Positions 1-13,500 of a DNA stretch of 64,000 bases are shown piece by piece. The position numbers and the translations under genes were made by a program. The notes beneath the pieces were generated by a model. That model did not search any database and was not told the DNA's origin. It saw only the letters and a list, made by a program, of their open reading frames with translations. The stretch lies in NCBI GenBank assembly GCA_009192285.1, contig WBVU01000009.1, positions 62,001 through 126,000 on the forward strand, in the 5' to 3' direction. The first letter of the stretch is position 1. Each line of letters opens with the position of its first letter. The stretch is from Morchella semilibera (Eukaryota; Ascomycota; Pezizomycetes; Pezizales; Morchellaceae).

Positions 1-2325
1 TACATATTGTAGTTAAGTAACTTCTAGCGGACTAATTAAAATAGTCGATACGTACATGTATATATAATCAGTATTGTATCGCCACCATAACCAAGCGAAA
101 GAACAAAGATTACATAACACCGGAGAGGAGACGATAGGAATTTATCCTTTTTTTTTTTCCTTCCTTAGAGACTCTGTTTTGTCGGCGGTCTTCAACGTTG
201 AGTACTATAAGTGGCCTTAAGTGGTATATACATGTACTGACCGTTAGTATCTATGCGTTGACTTATCCTGTCTCTTGGCATGTGTGCGCTTACTACATGT
301 AGGATAAGTGGATAGAAGTTTCCTTCAATATTACGGATGATGATGTGCGTATATGTATGTGCATAACTGTGGTGTCTACCGACTTGTTTGAAAGGTTAGA
401 TATGTATCTAGAGGTTAATGGCGGTATGTATAGTTCTTATTCAAAAGTCCCGGGGCAACGCAACTATGAGTTGCTACGGGGACCTGTCCCGGGATTTTTG
501 ACATGGAGATATACTTGGTACGACCGAGTGTGGTGCGCCAAGCCTGCTACAGTAGAAATAATGCAACATGCGAGTGATTCGTCATGAGGCTAGATACTAG
601 TTCTTTCAATCCAACTCTAAACACGTACGTGGGCATACTAATTAAAGGGGCTTATTTACAAGCGAAAAAAAAACCTGGGACTGTCAACGTGGTATATAGA
701 TATCAAGATAGATCAATAAATTTATAATTTAGCCTCCGTAATTAACGAGATCACGAGCTATATGATCTATTATTCCACTCCGTAAAAGTATCAAATTCGT
801 TGTCTAGCTATACACAGTCATTTAGACACATCCATCTAACCTCTAGCTTCAATGCATATTCTACGTCGTTCTGGGTTGGGTTCATATCACCTACATATCT
901 TTTGTGAGCTAGAATTTCCGTCAGATCTAGGACAGAAAAAGGAAATTGAGGAAGTAGCTCTGTTAGCAGTAATGCGTTTTCATGTGCTTTATAGTTAGGT
1001 TACTTTCAATGACAGGCACAAGGTTGTAGACCCTTAAGAAACCCTCATATATATATACAGGTATTACATGTAATGATAGAACCAGCCACTTATAAAAACA
1101 GTGATTGCCCAGTTCACACCAATAGTTAATTTTAGATCTGCATGAAGCTCGATATCCCCCTCCTCCCCAGACCACCATTGAAGCAAAACCAACGGAGGAA
1201 TAAGACAGTCTCATGTTTGTAATTAACCTTATCGTAGGCTTCCGCCGGCTTGGAAGAGATTTTGGTGCTCCTAGCTAGGGGCTGACCGAAATCTGGGCTC
1301 ACTGCCCTTTTTAACATGCGCCTCCGAGGAAACAGCCAGCGTCATTTTGTCCCTGCTGTTTGTCAATTTCCGTGTTCGGTAGCGCCGAATATTACATGTG
1401 TTCAACAGCATGGGCCGAATTATAGAAATCTTTGATGTCAACAATGACCCCGAAGTCACATGTTGCCATTGTTCAGTCGCAAACATATAAAAATGTCTCT
1501 TAGAACCAGGGGGATCTCGAAAGTCATGAGGGAAATAATCAGACAGCTACAGGCGAGATAAAACCTGAGGATATAATAGTGCCAGAATCCTTCAAGAGCT
1601 GCAACCAACTCTACAAGTTAGGCAAGGCTGACCGACCCTTTGAAATATATCCCCTCATGACCAAGTTGCGCCGCGCCTCCTCCGGCCGGCCAAAAGGAAA
1701 AAATGAAACTTTTTTGAAGGTGCCCCCTTAAGTTTGCTCATCCCTTACTCCGTACGTAAACGAGACATACAGTCTCATGTATATAAGGACTTAATACCAA
1801 AGTGAGATTTAACTCAACAATTATGAACTCCTTTTTCTATATATATATATATATATATACCCAGCAGACTGAGGAGTACTAGAGGATATTAACATTAATT
1901 CTCACCTACAGCAAGCTTAAGTACATGCAGCTATGATAAGCTTGCAATTGGGCATCGCCGACTCGTATTCCCCTGAGAGTACATGTATGTAGTTAGACTC
2001 TTCACGTGATAACCCAATGACGCATGATGTCTCTTGGCAAGCCCAGCTCAACAATCCATGCTCCGATCGTATCCGAGTGGACCACGAGATCGAGAGAGAG
2101 GGAGCGAGAATGCTTAAGACTTCGGAATCATATTACATCCGGAGGATGACATTTGCTAACGTCAGAGCGCGTCTCTGCATGAAATGAGAATCCTGTCTTC
2201 TCTGTATAATAATCCTTCAGATATGAAGGGACGCCCTCAATTGCTGAAACTATCGACCCCCCTCCCCTCCCCTCAGATCTATTGAAGGAACAACAGAACT
2301 TGCCAGCTTGAAGGGGGAAAAAAAA
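1..2325. other. Gene-free AT-rich spacer
   Basis: No reading frame here combines an ATG, protein-like composition and usable splice sites. The stretch holds exact TACATGTA palindromes at about 53, 229, 294, 1065 and 1980, an (AT)n run near 1840-1859, and a GC-rich imperfect inverted repeat near 451-495. A pyrimidine-rich block near 2255-2275 precedes the next gene and is probably its promoter or leader. Confidence 0.6.
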
Positions 2326-4262
2326 ATGTCTTCAATTGTACGACATCCAACTGCAGCAAAGTCTCATCTGCTAGATATACGCCACTATTTATGTTTGGGT
2401 TCGGCGGTATGCAGGAATCCCAACAGCAAGAATATACGGCATCAAAAAAGGAGTTTCAGCATTGAATCACTCAATGCGACAAAAGGAGGTGTGTACATGT
2501 TATACCAAAAAAAAGAATTCTCTCTTCCCCTCTCTCTCTCTGATATAATTAGTTGACATCAGCACAGACCGTGAAAGGATCCTAATCCTCGGCTCCGGCT
2601 GGGGCGGTTTCGGCCTTGCCAATAAACTCTCACTAAAGGACTACCAACCCCTCATAATCACCCCGCGCACCTATTTTGTATTTACGCCACTTCTTGCCTC
2701 AACTGCCGTCGGAACCCTCGAGTTCCGTACCGCGATGGAGTCATCCCGCTCCCGGGATGGCGTAGAGGTAGTACGTGGGTGGGCAGAGAATATTGATTTC
2801 GCTAAAAAGACAGTTACGGTAGAGGGGGCACTTGAGAAGCGCCGTTCAAACAACTCCCCGGACGGAGAGGGTCAAGAGGATGTCTTGGTTGGGGAGGGGG
2901 GAAAGTCGAGGTTCGAGGTTCCTTTTGATAAGGTTGTGGTGGGTGTTGGAGCTTATAGCCAGACATTTGGAGTTCCGGGGGTCAAAGAGCATGCATTCTT
3001 TCTGAAGGATGTCGTAGATGCGAGGAAGATTCGGAAGAGGGTTTTGGAATGTTGGTACTTGTGCCTGAAAAGTTAGCTCTATAATTGCTAATATATTGCG
3101 CGCATGCAGGCTTCGAGGAAGCATCATTACCGACTGCCTCGGAGGAACGTAAAAAACAGCTCCTCAACTTTGCAGTAATTGGCGGCGGTCGTACGTAGTC
3201 CCTCCTTCCCGTTCTCCTCCTCCTCCTCCTTCTCCTCCTCCTTCTCCTCCCTTGTTCCCACACAATATCTGTGCTCACATGTGATCTACTTGTAGCGACC
3301 GGCGTTGAATTCTCGGCCGAGCTTCACGATTTGGTCACAGACGACCTCTCCCGTCTATATCCCTCCCTCGCTACATATCCCCAAATTACCATTTACGATG
3401 TTGCCCCCCGTATCCTTTCCATGTTTGATGGCAATCTCACCAACTACGCCGAGCGGCACTTTCACCGTCAAGGGATCCAGATCAAGACGTCACATCACGT
3501 CCTCTCCGTTGAAGACGGCGCTATAGTCACGAAAGAGGAAGGCCGCATCCCCGTCGGAGGTGTAGTCTGGAACACCGGGTTAGCACCGAACCCGTTTATC
3601 GCAGAAGGGTTGAAGGGTAGGTTCCGACTTGCCGCCGAGGAGGATGGTGAGTGGCATGTGGAGAAAGACGAGAAAGCGGGCCGAGTGGTTGTGGACAAGC
3701 ACCTACGAGTAAAGGTCAAGAACGAGGATACATCGCAGGTAAAGGCGCTAGACGACGTGTTTGCGATTGGGGACTGTGCGTGGCTAGAGGGACAGGATCT
3801 TCCTGCGACGGCGCAAGTTGCGAACCAGCAGGCGGTGTGGTTGGGGAAGACGCTAAATAGGGCAGCGAAGAAAAATAAGGGGAGCTCAGGGACGCTGGTG
3901 AGGTTGGCGGGTGAACCCGAGTTTAAGTATAGGAGTCTTGGCATCATGGCGTATCTTGGGAGTTGGAAAGCGATCACGCAGACAGAACAGGGCGATGTCA
4001 AAGGGTACACAATATCAACTCTGAATTCAAATTGAAAGTTGGAGAATAAGCGATCGACTGACTGTTTTGGCTAGTCGCCTGGCATGGCTCATGTGGAGAA
4101 CAGCCTATTTCACAAAGAGCGTAAGCTGGCGGAACAAGATCCTCATACCTGTTTACTGGCAAGTTCCAATTCCTATCAGAGCACCATTGCCGCAAAAACT
4201 GACAATGATCTGCGTGTAGGTTTACCAACTGGATCCTGGGCCGGGATATCAACAGGTTCTAG
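2326..4262 (+). CDS. Alternative (type II) NADH:ubiquinone oxidoreductase, mitochondrial
   Basis: Single-subunit FAD flavoprotein that passes electrons from NADH to ubiquinone at the mitochondrial inner membrane without pumping protons. My model joins 2326-2492, 2563-3050, 3110-3190, 3296-4004, 4075-4158 and 4220-4262, giving 523 residues in frame. The ATG at 2326 opens a basic, Ser-rich presequence containing RHQKRSFS. The FAD-binding GSGWGG lies near residue 65, the NADH-binding GGGPTGVE near residue 240, and the second FAD motif FAIGDCAW near residue 410. The C-terminus ends in the family signature WRNKILIPVYW followed by GRDINRF. Reaching that ending requires a GC-AG intron at 4159-4219 with donor GCAAGT. 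The intron at 3191-3295 carries a CTC-rich polypyrimidine tract. No EF-hand is visible. Whether it faces the matrix or the intermembrane space cannot be told from sequence. Confidence 0.93.
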
Positions 4263-6146
4263 TCGTATGATTATGGAGTATCAATTGGGCGTTGTTTGTT
4301 AGAATACAATTGGGGATATAGAAATAGATAGATAGAGGCGCGTTTTTTCGCTGGAGGTTCATGTACATTATCCAAAATCCAAATCTCTTGTCCTGTAAAC
4401 ACGGAAGCGAGTAAGTAAGGGTGGTAGTGGTGTAGCAATACGGAGGGGCTACTCGTCGTTCCTCATATATTTTCTCCGAGTGATACTCCGTGATCCACGT
4501 CCGCTGAGTTTTGATGTATGCAACCCGGGGGTTGCGACAACCCGTGAATGAACAGGCTTAGCAATCCTACCAGCTTTTTTCTCCTCCAGCGAAGATCGAC
4601 CAACTGATAGGTCTTTTACCACCTGCAGGTGCAGAGAGCTCATCCAACCCGGTCTGCATCAATACACCTACAACATCATGATATGGCTGCACATAGAGTA
4701 GAAATTTAAGTTTAGGTTGTCATTGCGCAGAGCTTAAGATACTATCTATACCTACGGGAGTGTGGGTATCGCATCATATCAGGTTTTGATACTGATGCAA
4801 TAAATGAAGTAAACAAAAAAAAAGGTTCTGATACTGGATGTATCATACCCGCTGTATCCAAAGCAACATGTTACGTTAAGCTTGTAGGTTGGTTGGTTAG
4901 GGCAAGCACTGGCCTCTTCTATCATAAACTACGTTATGAAGTCAAAAACCGATGAAAATACAAACAACATTGCCACCCCCCTTGCTTGTATGTATTCTCG
5001 TCATAGCCGTCATATATACCACTTCCATGCCCCTCAGGCTGCCTACAACGTGCATCAACTCTATCAGCACAAACCAGCGTAAACCTACCCACATACATAC
5101 AATATCTACACTATGCCATTGACAATCGACGCAATTCACCACATTTTCCCGTGTGTACGTCCAACTTTCTCGAATGGTTAAGTTTCACAGGCCAAGCAGC
5201 CCCGCCGTGGCTTATGGGGTGGCAATAGAGGTGTGCATGGCCAATACGTAAGATTGCCCCCCCCCCTCCCCCTCCAAAAACAGCTGGCTCTCACTGTCTG
5301 GTAGACGGTATAACTATGCTATCGCGGGGATCAACCGTTTGCGCTGCGAGGCCCGCCGCGCCAATGCCGTCCGAAAAACGGATGCTAGATATCCTGATGC
5401 CCTTGTGGGTTCTTGAGACCTGTGGGGATAAAGGATGGGAATGAGCACGACTTGGCTCCTAGTTGGGGCTTTCAGCTAGAGCTTCTGACTGATTGTGAGT
5501 GGCGGGAGCTCGGGGCCTTTTACGGTTTTTGCTTGGGGGGTCCTCTAATGGTCATAAACTATCGTATAAGAGAGCATATGGGTGGGAGTAATTACATGTA
5601 CGTATACTCTGCCGTGAATGTTAGTATCGTATTATGTTGTCGGGTTTATTTATACATGTATCTCTGGGGTATGGGTCTGTTGAAAGAGAATATACACATA
5701 CATGTATGTATGTATAACATGTACATGTAGTTAATCATCAAAGACAGTCAATTTGATAAATACATGTATATCGGGAATGACCCAGGACAATACAATGTTC
5801 GGTACTGCAGTAACACATGATACAAGATGACACACTCATTCTTGCTATGAGCATGAGTACATGTACGTAGCACAGCAGCACATCACTGGATATCACTCGT
5901 GTTGTCTTTCTCCAGCATCGTCATCATCATCATCACACTTCAAGCACACGCTCCCTTCAGTCACATATAAACATACATGCCCATCACTGCACACGGCCAG
6001 AAGAGAATAACAAGAAGTACCTGCTCTAATTGAGCCTCACTCTTGGCACTACATAATTATTACATAATCCATCTAAACACAATCCCTCACTCACTCACTC
6101 ACTCACTCACCTTCAATTAACAGACAGACATATCGCTCAATTGTTG
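4263..6146. other. Intergenic spacer with dispersed motifs
   Basis: No convincing gene. It contains one copy of the 19-bp ATCAY...ATCACTCGG motif on the minus strand (4476-4494), a 16-bp segment shared with 32595-32610 (4512-4527), six TACATGTA copies between 5593 and 5865, and a (TCAC)n tract near 6089-6111 just before the next start codon. Confidence 0.55.
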
Positions 6147-8297
6147 ATGATGGCGCCCTCTTTACTCCTGCGCACGATTCCCTCTCGCCGATATCTACTG
6201 CGCCGCCTCCTCATCACCACATGTTCACATCCAGTACCGCTCCGATTGAGGTCCTACTCCACCACCACCACAAAAAATCTGTACCCCTCCGGTGCGGTAG
6301 AGGAGGGTAAATCTACAGGAGAGTTCCAGATCGAGTTCAAGAAGGCCTACAAGAACCGGCAGAAGGAGAGGCACCAGCACGAGAAAGAGTCGAACCCGGA
6401 CACGGACGGCCCGCAGTCGAAATGGATCATTACCACTGGCCTCGAGATCCACGCCCAGCTGAACACTAGGCGGAAGCTCTTCTCTAGTCTGTCCATCTGC
6501 CCGAAGGATATGATATGATTTTATATATATATATATATACAATATCGAATTGTTGATTCGCATGGGGGATGGCGGCTTACACTTGACTGACCTCTGCAGA
6601 TGCCCGTACGACGCACACCGCACCGCCGAATACCCACATCAGTCCTCTCGATGCATCCCTCCCAGGAGCCCTCCCTATATTCAATCCTGCAGTGCTTCTT
6701 CCCGCCCTCCGTGCTGCGGTGGCATTGAAGTGTACCGTGCCGCCGTCCTCCCGCTTCGATAGGAAGCACTACTTCTACTGGGACCAGCCCGCCGGATACC
6801 AGCTGACGCAGTTCCATGCGCCCCTGGCTCTCGACGGCCACCTCTTCCTCTTCCCCCACGACGGAATTAACCCCGAGGACCACGACACCGAGGATTGTGT
6901 CCGCATCGGCATCCAGCAGATCCAGCTCGAGCAGGACACCGGCAAGACGCTGGCCAGTCCCCCAAACAGTCTGGTCGACCTGAACCGTGTCGGCAGTCCT
7001 CTAGTCGAGATCATCACCCGCCCCTTCGACTGCCCTGACGTAGCCTTCCCCGCCCTCGTCATGCGAAAGATCCAGAGCGCGCTCAAGGCCGTCGACGCAT
7101 GCACGATCGGGATGGAGTGGGGTGGCCTCCGCGCTGACGTCAACGTCAGCGTGCGCCGCCGCACCGACGGCGAAATCGGACTACCGATGTACGGCCAGCG
7201 CTGCGAGATCAAGAACGTTGCCAGTCTCAAGGCCGTCCAGGAGGCCGTCGACAGCGAGGCGAAACGCCAAATCGCACTGCTGGAGGCCGGCGGAACCGTC
7301 GAGGGTGAGACCCGCGGCTGGGACGCCGAAAAGGGCATCACACGCCGCCTCCGCGGAAAGGAGGGAGAGGTCGACTACCGTTTTATGCCCGATCCCGACT
7401 TGCCCCCCGTCTATGTGAGCGAGGCGCTGCTGTCAAAGGTCAAGCAGACGATCCCGCTGATGCCCGACCAGCTGCTGGCGCAGCTGACCGGGGCGCCGCA
7501 CCACCTCAGTGAGCGCGACGCAAAGACGCTCATGCTGTGGGACGAGTATCGCGAGTCTGCGGCAGAGCTGGGCGTGGTGTTTTACTACATGGGTACGGTG
7601 CGGCGACTGCTGGAAATGGTGCTGAAGGATCAGTTCACCAGGGCCGAGATCAAGACGTGGAACAGGGTGCAGTGGTGTAGCGCGCTCGAGGAGGGGCGGA
7701 AGCGCCTCTTACCCAAGGACGAGTTTGGGACAGTCGTTGGAAACTGGATGGTGCATGAGTTGGGGGGAGGACTGACGAAGGAGGGGATCGCGTGGAAGGA
7801 GAACCCGGTGACGAGCCAGCAGCTTGCAGAGCTGGTGCTATTTGTGGTCACGAGGAAGATTACTGGTACCCGCCCATCTCTTCTCCTCCCATTGTCTTCC
7901 CTTCATATGTTAAGCTGACACCCCTCTAGGCTCAACCGCCAAAGCGCTCCTATCACAGCTCATCGCCTCCCCCTCCCCGGACCCACACTTTATCCGCGCC
8001 ACCGTCGCCGCCGAGGGCCTTGAGACCGTCGCCGTCTCCGGGGACAAGATCCTCGCTATCGCGGAAGAGGTCATGCTCCCGGAGACGGAGGTGCTGGCGG
8101 AGCTCCGCAGCGGACAGGCGATACCGAAGCGCCAGAAGAGACTCAGGAGCTGGTTTATCGGGAGGATCATGGGGAGAATGAAGGGCAGGGTCGACCCGGG
8201 GCTGGTGGCAGCCGTGGTGGAGAAGGTGCTGAGGGAGGGCAAGACCGTGGTTGGGCAGGAGGCTGTGGTGAGTGGGGAGAGGGGGAGGGAGGTGTAG
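6147..8297 (+). CDS. gatB: Mitochondrial glutamyl-tRNA(Gln) amidotransferase subunit B
   Basis: Subunit of the mitochondrial GatFAB-type complex that converts Glu-tRNA(Gln) to Gln-tRNA(Gln). Exons 6147-6486, 6600-7865 and 7930-8297 give 657 residues. The presequence is Arg/Ser-rich with no acidic residues in its first 40 residues. GatB landmarks follow in order: GLEIHAQLNT near residue 100, PNTHIS, the strongly conserved FDRKHYFYWDQPAGYQ, DLNRVGSPLVEIITRP, and YRFMPDPDLPP. The C-terminal helical and YqeY-like tail contains GKTVVGQEAV. The 5' splice site at 6487 was chosen because only it gives LFS-N-ARTT across the junction, as in fungal homologues. The first intron contains an (AT)n run. A 19-bp ATCAY...TCACTCGG motif begins 8 bp after the stop codon. 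Confidence 0.95.
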
Positions 8298-9399
8298 AGG
8301 GTGCATCATGGGATGTCACTCGGGCTGTGGGTGTAGCTGGGGGGGATATAGATAGGTTGTAGAGTAGAGTAGAGTTATGCCCACCCCAGCCCCAGTTCTA
8401 ATAGAGCTTGTCACCGCACATGGTAGTCATGTAGTCCGTTGTTCCTGTTCTGACTTTATTGGTACTGAACTTATGAAATGGGCAGTAAACCATATCTCAA
8501 CACTACATGCGAATACCACACCACACCACACCACACCACACAACCCTCTCCAGTACGGTGGGTGGGTACACCCCCCCCACAGAAAGCCCCCCAAAGCCAC
8601 CCGCACGCCCACATCTCGATCCAAACCACACAGAATTAAACCCCCACCACACCCGCACTTAGGGGGTGGGGGTGAGAGGTCATTGCTAAATTAGACGTAT
8701 GTACATATGTAGCGTAGGTATCTCTGGCCTCTTTCACGATTGGTCCGGTACCTACTCTAATTTATGTATGTATGTATGTAGTCTAGTCTAGTCTAGTCTT
8801 GTAGGTATGTAGGTACATGTAATTTCATGGCAGGACTGTCTGCCAAGCTTTGTGGCTTTGTGGCGTGCCGGGGGTGCTATGGCGGGCTTGACCGTGGGAT
8901 TTGGGGGGGGTGGGTTGGTTGGCTGGCCCGGGGGGGGGGGGGGTGGGTGGGTGCGTTCACTTTGCGTGTGGAGACTACCTATGTACCTGTAATTGCCCTT
9001 ATGGTTTCTCTTCTTGGCTTACTGGTTTTGATGGGGCCCGTTATGGTTGTGTATATGTCAAGTTATGTAGTTACATTGTGTAGTATCTATCTACATCTAG
9101 TACTACATGTAGGTATTGTATTATTACGCCGCTCCTTCCCCACCCATAGGAGCGGGTTCGAGAAAGACCGCCTCGAAAACAATTAAAGAACAAGAAAAAG
9201 AAGGAAAAAAAAAGAGAAAACCACCAACTATGCTACAACCGAAGAAAAACCACGCCCCCACTGAAGGACTCCAATATTTTTTTTTCTCTATATAGTCTAA
9301 TTAATATCCTATCCTATCCTAGGCTGTAAATTACATACACAAACACACACACAAATCTACAACCAGCGCCATACATAATCCACCCCGAGCGGGCTGTGA
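8298..9399. other. Intergenic, simple-repeat-rich
   Basis: No gene is supported. It holds the 19-bp dispersed motif at 8305-8323, (CCACA)n near 8518-8541, (GTCTA)n near 8780-8800, a long G run near 8930-8942, TACATGTA at about 8814 and 9104, and (ATCCT)n near 9305-9321. The two G-rich and CA-rich blocks create chance open frames. Confidence 0.55.
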
Positions 9400-10512
9400 T
9401 TACAGGCCGACCACGACCGCCAGGACCGCCGCCGCCGCGACAAGACTCCCCATGCTGATGCCCCCGCTGCTGCTTCTGGAGGCGGCGCCCGTGGCGGAGG
9501 AGGAGGCGCTGCCGCTGTTGCCGTTGACTTTGATGGTCATGTTGTAGTTCATGCTGCTGTCAGGGTTTGCGCAGTTGGAGTTGTAGCAGGGGGTGTCTAT
9601 GCCGAGGTGGGCGCCGGCGGTTTCGGTGGGTTGCATGAAGACGAAGGTGTGTGATGGCGTGGATACCGTTGAGCTGGAGGAGCTGTGGGATTTTGAGGCG
9701 GAGGAGGATGAGGAGGAGGTGGTGGTGGAGGTAGTGGAGGAGCTGGATGACGGTGAGGGCGAGGCGGAACTGGAAGTTTGCGCGGAAGACGACGGTGTTG
9801 AGGAGCTGGAGCTCTGCGGGTAGGAGATTGTTGTGAATGACGAGGATTCTGTAGTTGCGGGATTTGAGTAGGGGGTGTAGGACGAAACAAAGTTAAATGT
9901 CCGTGTAGTCGATGTAATAGTAGACTCCGGTGCCGTCGCAGATATTATGGGGGTTGTCACGTTCGCCGGGGTAGAACTTGGCATAATCGGGGCCGGTGTT
10001 GTCTCGCTACTATTAACACTACTAATAATAATACTACTACTACTGCTGCTAATAGGAGCAATAATAGTAGGCAAAATAGTAGGCAAAATGGTGGGGATGG
10101 TTATTGGAAGAGTAACGGTAGGCAACACCGACACCACCGACGACACCACCGACTCAATCCCCGTCTCTACACTACCCAGCGCTGATGAAACCCCACCGAC
10201 TACACTACTAATGATTCCGGTACCGTATACTATTGTCACCACGGCCGTGGGGTCCGCAAGTACACTTGTAGCCCCACCGACGTCCACGATTCCCGCAACA
10301 ACGCTACTGACAACAGCATCCCCGGGTGGAAGACCCACAGAGACTCTAGCATCGTTTGGTGGCCCTTCCACAACAGCAGCAGCGACTCCCCCCAGCGGCG
10401 CTGTTGCATCCCCGAGAAATGGGATTCCGCGGCGGTGATTATGTCGGTTGTTATGTCGTGCATTGGTGGCTGATAGAGTTCCGAGGAGGGTAAGAAGGTG
10501 GAGTATCTGCAT
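9400..10512 (-). CDS. Ser/Thr-rich GPI-anchored cell-surface protein
   Basis: Intronless, 370 residues, with the ATG at 10512. An 18-residue hydrophobic signal peptide ends in SATNA. A basic His/Arg/Asn segment follows, ending in HRRG and resembling a propeptide. The middle is Val/Ile/Pro-rich with repeated PTILPT-like motifs. From about residue 155 to 290 the chain is almost pure Ser/Thr/Pro, typical of O-mannosylated stalks. A short region containing CYNSNCANPDSSMNYNMT keeps the only two mature cysteines and candidate N-glycosylation sites. The end is a Gly/Ser stretch plus a hydrophobic tail (LVAAAAVLAVVVGL), as expected for GPI transfer. The presumed 5' leader is extremely purine-rich on the coding strand (10513-10570). 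It resembles cell-wall mannoproteins in general, and I do not recognise a specific family. Confidence 0.78.
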   Translation of the reverse strand: MQILHLLTLLGTLSATNARHNNRHNHRRGIPFLGDATAPLGGVAAAVVEGPPNDARVSVGLPPGDAVVSSVVAGIVDVGGATSVLADPTAVVTIVYGTGIISSVVGGVSSALGSVETGIESVVSSVVSVLPTVTLPITIPTILPTILPTIIAPISSSSSSIIISSVNSSETTPAPIMPSSTPANVTTPIISATAPESTITSTTRTFNFVSSYTPYSNPATTESSSFTTISYPQSSSSSTPSSSAQTSSSASPSPSSSSSTTSTTTSSSSSSASKSHSSSSSTVSTPSHTFVFMQPTETAGAHLGIDTPCYNSNCANPDSSMNYNMTIKVNGNSGSASSSATGAASRSSSGGISMGSLVAAAAVLAVVVGL

Positions 10513-13500
10513 TTTGGGGTTTTTTTTCTTCCTTTTTTCCCCTTTCTTTTTCTTTTTCTTTTTCTCTCTCCCTGTTGGTTAATAATAAATATGCTGACCT
10601 ATTTGTTGGGTTTCGAGTGTGTTTTTTTGTTTCTAATTGGCCCCGGGGGGGGGGGGGGGGGTTGGGCGGAGGGAGTGGATTGCTGTTATAAACTAATCGG
10701 CATTAAAGGTTATAGGAGTACTGCAAAACGTGTCGAGACTCCAGGCCCGAAAAGTGGTAGGAGGAGGAGGGGGAGGGTAAAAAATCGAAACCTAAAAATT
10801 ACATCAGCCAAAGTTCAGCTGAAAACTCCCCCGACAACTAGGGGGGTGTTAATTATATCATGGGGATCATCATACTGCACTCAACACAGGGCAAAAATCA
10901 GAAGAAAAGAATGGACACAGAATAGAGAAATCCTAATTCTGTACGTAACGAACGTAAGTAGCGTAGAAGCCTGAAGCTGCGGAAGAGAGGGAGAGAGAGA
11001 GAGAAAGGAAGAGAGGGGAGGGGGGTGAAGAAAATTAAAAAAGGTCCACCCAAAAAAGCAACAAACCACCACCACCACCACCAACCGTACCTCCATGTAT
11101 CTACTGGCTGGCAATGCAAGGTGGAAGTTGCTTAATCACAATCACACGATGCAGTCCGCTGTCGCTGACCACTGGATGCATGACCCGACACAATGGTCGC
11201 TGCAGGGGTAAAAAAAAGGTCAAGTTACACCCGGGTATGTGGGTTGTCATTACATGAGTATGTAGGTACACATGTAGTTGGAAGGAGCGAGGGCTGTCAT
11301 TGATGATTATTGCAGTGACTTGGGCGACCGTGTGTTATATGTGGATAGTTATTAAGACAAGGGTGCACTGACAAAGTAATTGTAAGCACCTCCCCACCCC
11401 CCCAATACGAGGACCGTGGTTAAATACATATATCATATCAATCAATATTGTCTGGCTGGGGATATTTGAGACGGAGATTCTACTCGTGGGTAGGGGATTC
11501 TACAATCTCGGTGTTGTTAAATTGTGCGAATCTGGAGTTCGCCTCTGGGTGGATTATCTCCCCATATTCAATTTCTGCCTTTTGCTTCTTGACCAATTAA
11601 TCCTTAGAATTATATACATATAGTATGGTATCGTGCAGCTCCTCGGACACAAGTCCTTAAACTTTGGATTCACAATGGAGATACTGGCTTACGTGGGGCT
11701 TGCAGCAAATCAAGGGCAAGCACCGCCGGAAAAGCCCCATCTCCCTCCTTCCTTATACGTTCGGTGAATGCATCTACCGCCGGTAAAGGAAACGTTAAGA
11801 ACATCCCGAATTCCTTGCCGGTGGTAAACTGCATAGCTGTTAGCAATGGCGCTCGGTCTATCAACGGTAGGATCTACTGCGCCGCTCTTGACAGCTCAGC
11901 CACTCCGTTAAAGGATTCCTGGGTCCAGGAATCATACTGGATCATGATCTTGAGCCTCAAAGGTACATGTATGTATGTAGGTACATGTGCTTTGTTCTTC
12001 ATCCCCATGGTCCTTGCAGTAGTACCCACGAGTAGCTAACAAATACTAATCTCCACATTTTCATCAGGGATGGTGGTGATCACCTCGACTATCTGCTGCT
12101 GCATGAGATATCGACATAAGCCGGATCGAGCAACTTTGATAAAAGGCACTAGCGAAAAATCATTGTTAGATCAATAGGTGAGGCATCTCAAGATATGAAG
12201 GGTGCATCATACGGAAATGCGACAAACTACAGGAGTAAAGGCTGTAAAGTGGTCTCGGGTGGCGGGGTTCTTCTTAGACGATGAACTCGAACATAGCGAT
12301 TATGAAATGATTGCATGGTTAGAGAAATTGTCCGATCCAAGCAACGACATAACTGCTCCTAACTGGTGGATTTTGGATTCCTTTAGATGAACCCTGTACG
12401 ATGCAAGTTTAAAAGAGACCACCAGCCAGGATTCAATCTTTTGGCTGAATGAAAATTAAAACCGATTGCAACTTGCAAGGTCGAAAAGCTTGGAAGGTGA
12501 GCCTATTTAAGAACAATCTAGACGTTTAGACTCCCATATCATCTATTTTCCTCACCGTCTATTCGTTTATTCTTACCCCCTCCCTAGGCCTTTCAGTGCA
12601 CCTTCTTCCATCACTCACCTCCACCCACCCCGCGTGCTCCTCCTAATAATCCTTCACGGAATCCGGCCTCTAGCGTTGCGATTAATTGATTACTTACTTC
12701 CACTTCCTAGTTCCGAACCTTCACATGTCCCGAGAAAGTGCACGGACATCGAGCGAGCCTTCCGTGGTTGTGTCGGATAGATGACTTTCCTTGAGACCTC
12801 GCTAGAATTCAAGCAGACGCCAGGCACAGCCCCAGAGTAACGTACGAGGTAACCTTATTATTGTCTACGGTGTATTGGCGGCGACTTTAGTTCAGCTGCC
12901 CAGGTGTAATCTACAGGTATGCTAATGCAGCTCCGGTGCCTTGGTGATATAGCGGTCACGGATAATAATACTAGTATCCGTAGCAATATTAGTGCCTACA
13001 CAGTCAATGAGGATTCCGGATAGAAGGGAAGTCTTCGGAAGGACCACAAGGTGTTTGACTTACCTACCTACTTTTTCCGGCGCAGCTGCAACAAGATACG
13101 GACTGCCGCGCGCGGTGAGTTTATATAGTATTTTTTCGAGCATACTACATAGATATTAAATGTTAGTCGTACAAGAGCTAGCAGACCACAATGAAACTGG
13201 TATAGCTCAAAAGTCGGATAATTATTCATCAAAATTATACCCAGTCTGAAAGGGGAAAGCAATATGAGAGGAGCCCTCAGCTGGTGCCCCATGTTGGAGG
13301 TTATGCTATATCACTGGCTATGGCAATGTCCACGGAAACGAAACGAAGGGGCACTAAGGCGTTGAGCATCTCTGGATTCCTAGCCAATGATTGGCTATTA
13401 CCTAGTGGTTGCATGCGATCCAACTGGGCAGCGGATTTGCCCGCCTAATCTACGCGCCAAGTGAGTCTGCAGTAGAAACAGCATGACCTTTAAGGATTTC

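Noticed and set aside
9947-10438. 163-codon plus-strand frame over the GPI-protein gene
   Set aside because: Complement of a low-complexity Val/Ile/Pro/Ser-coding region. The minus-strand frame has a signal peptide and GPI tail.
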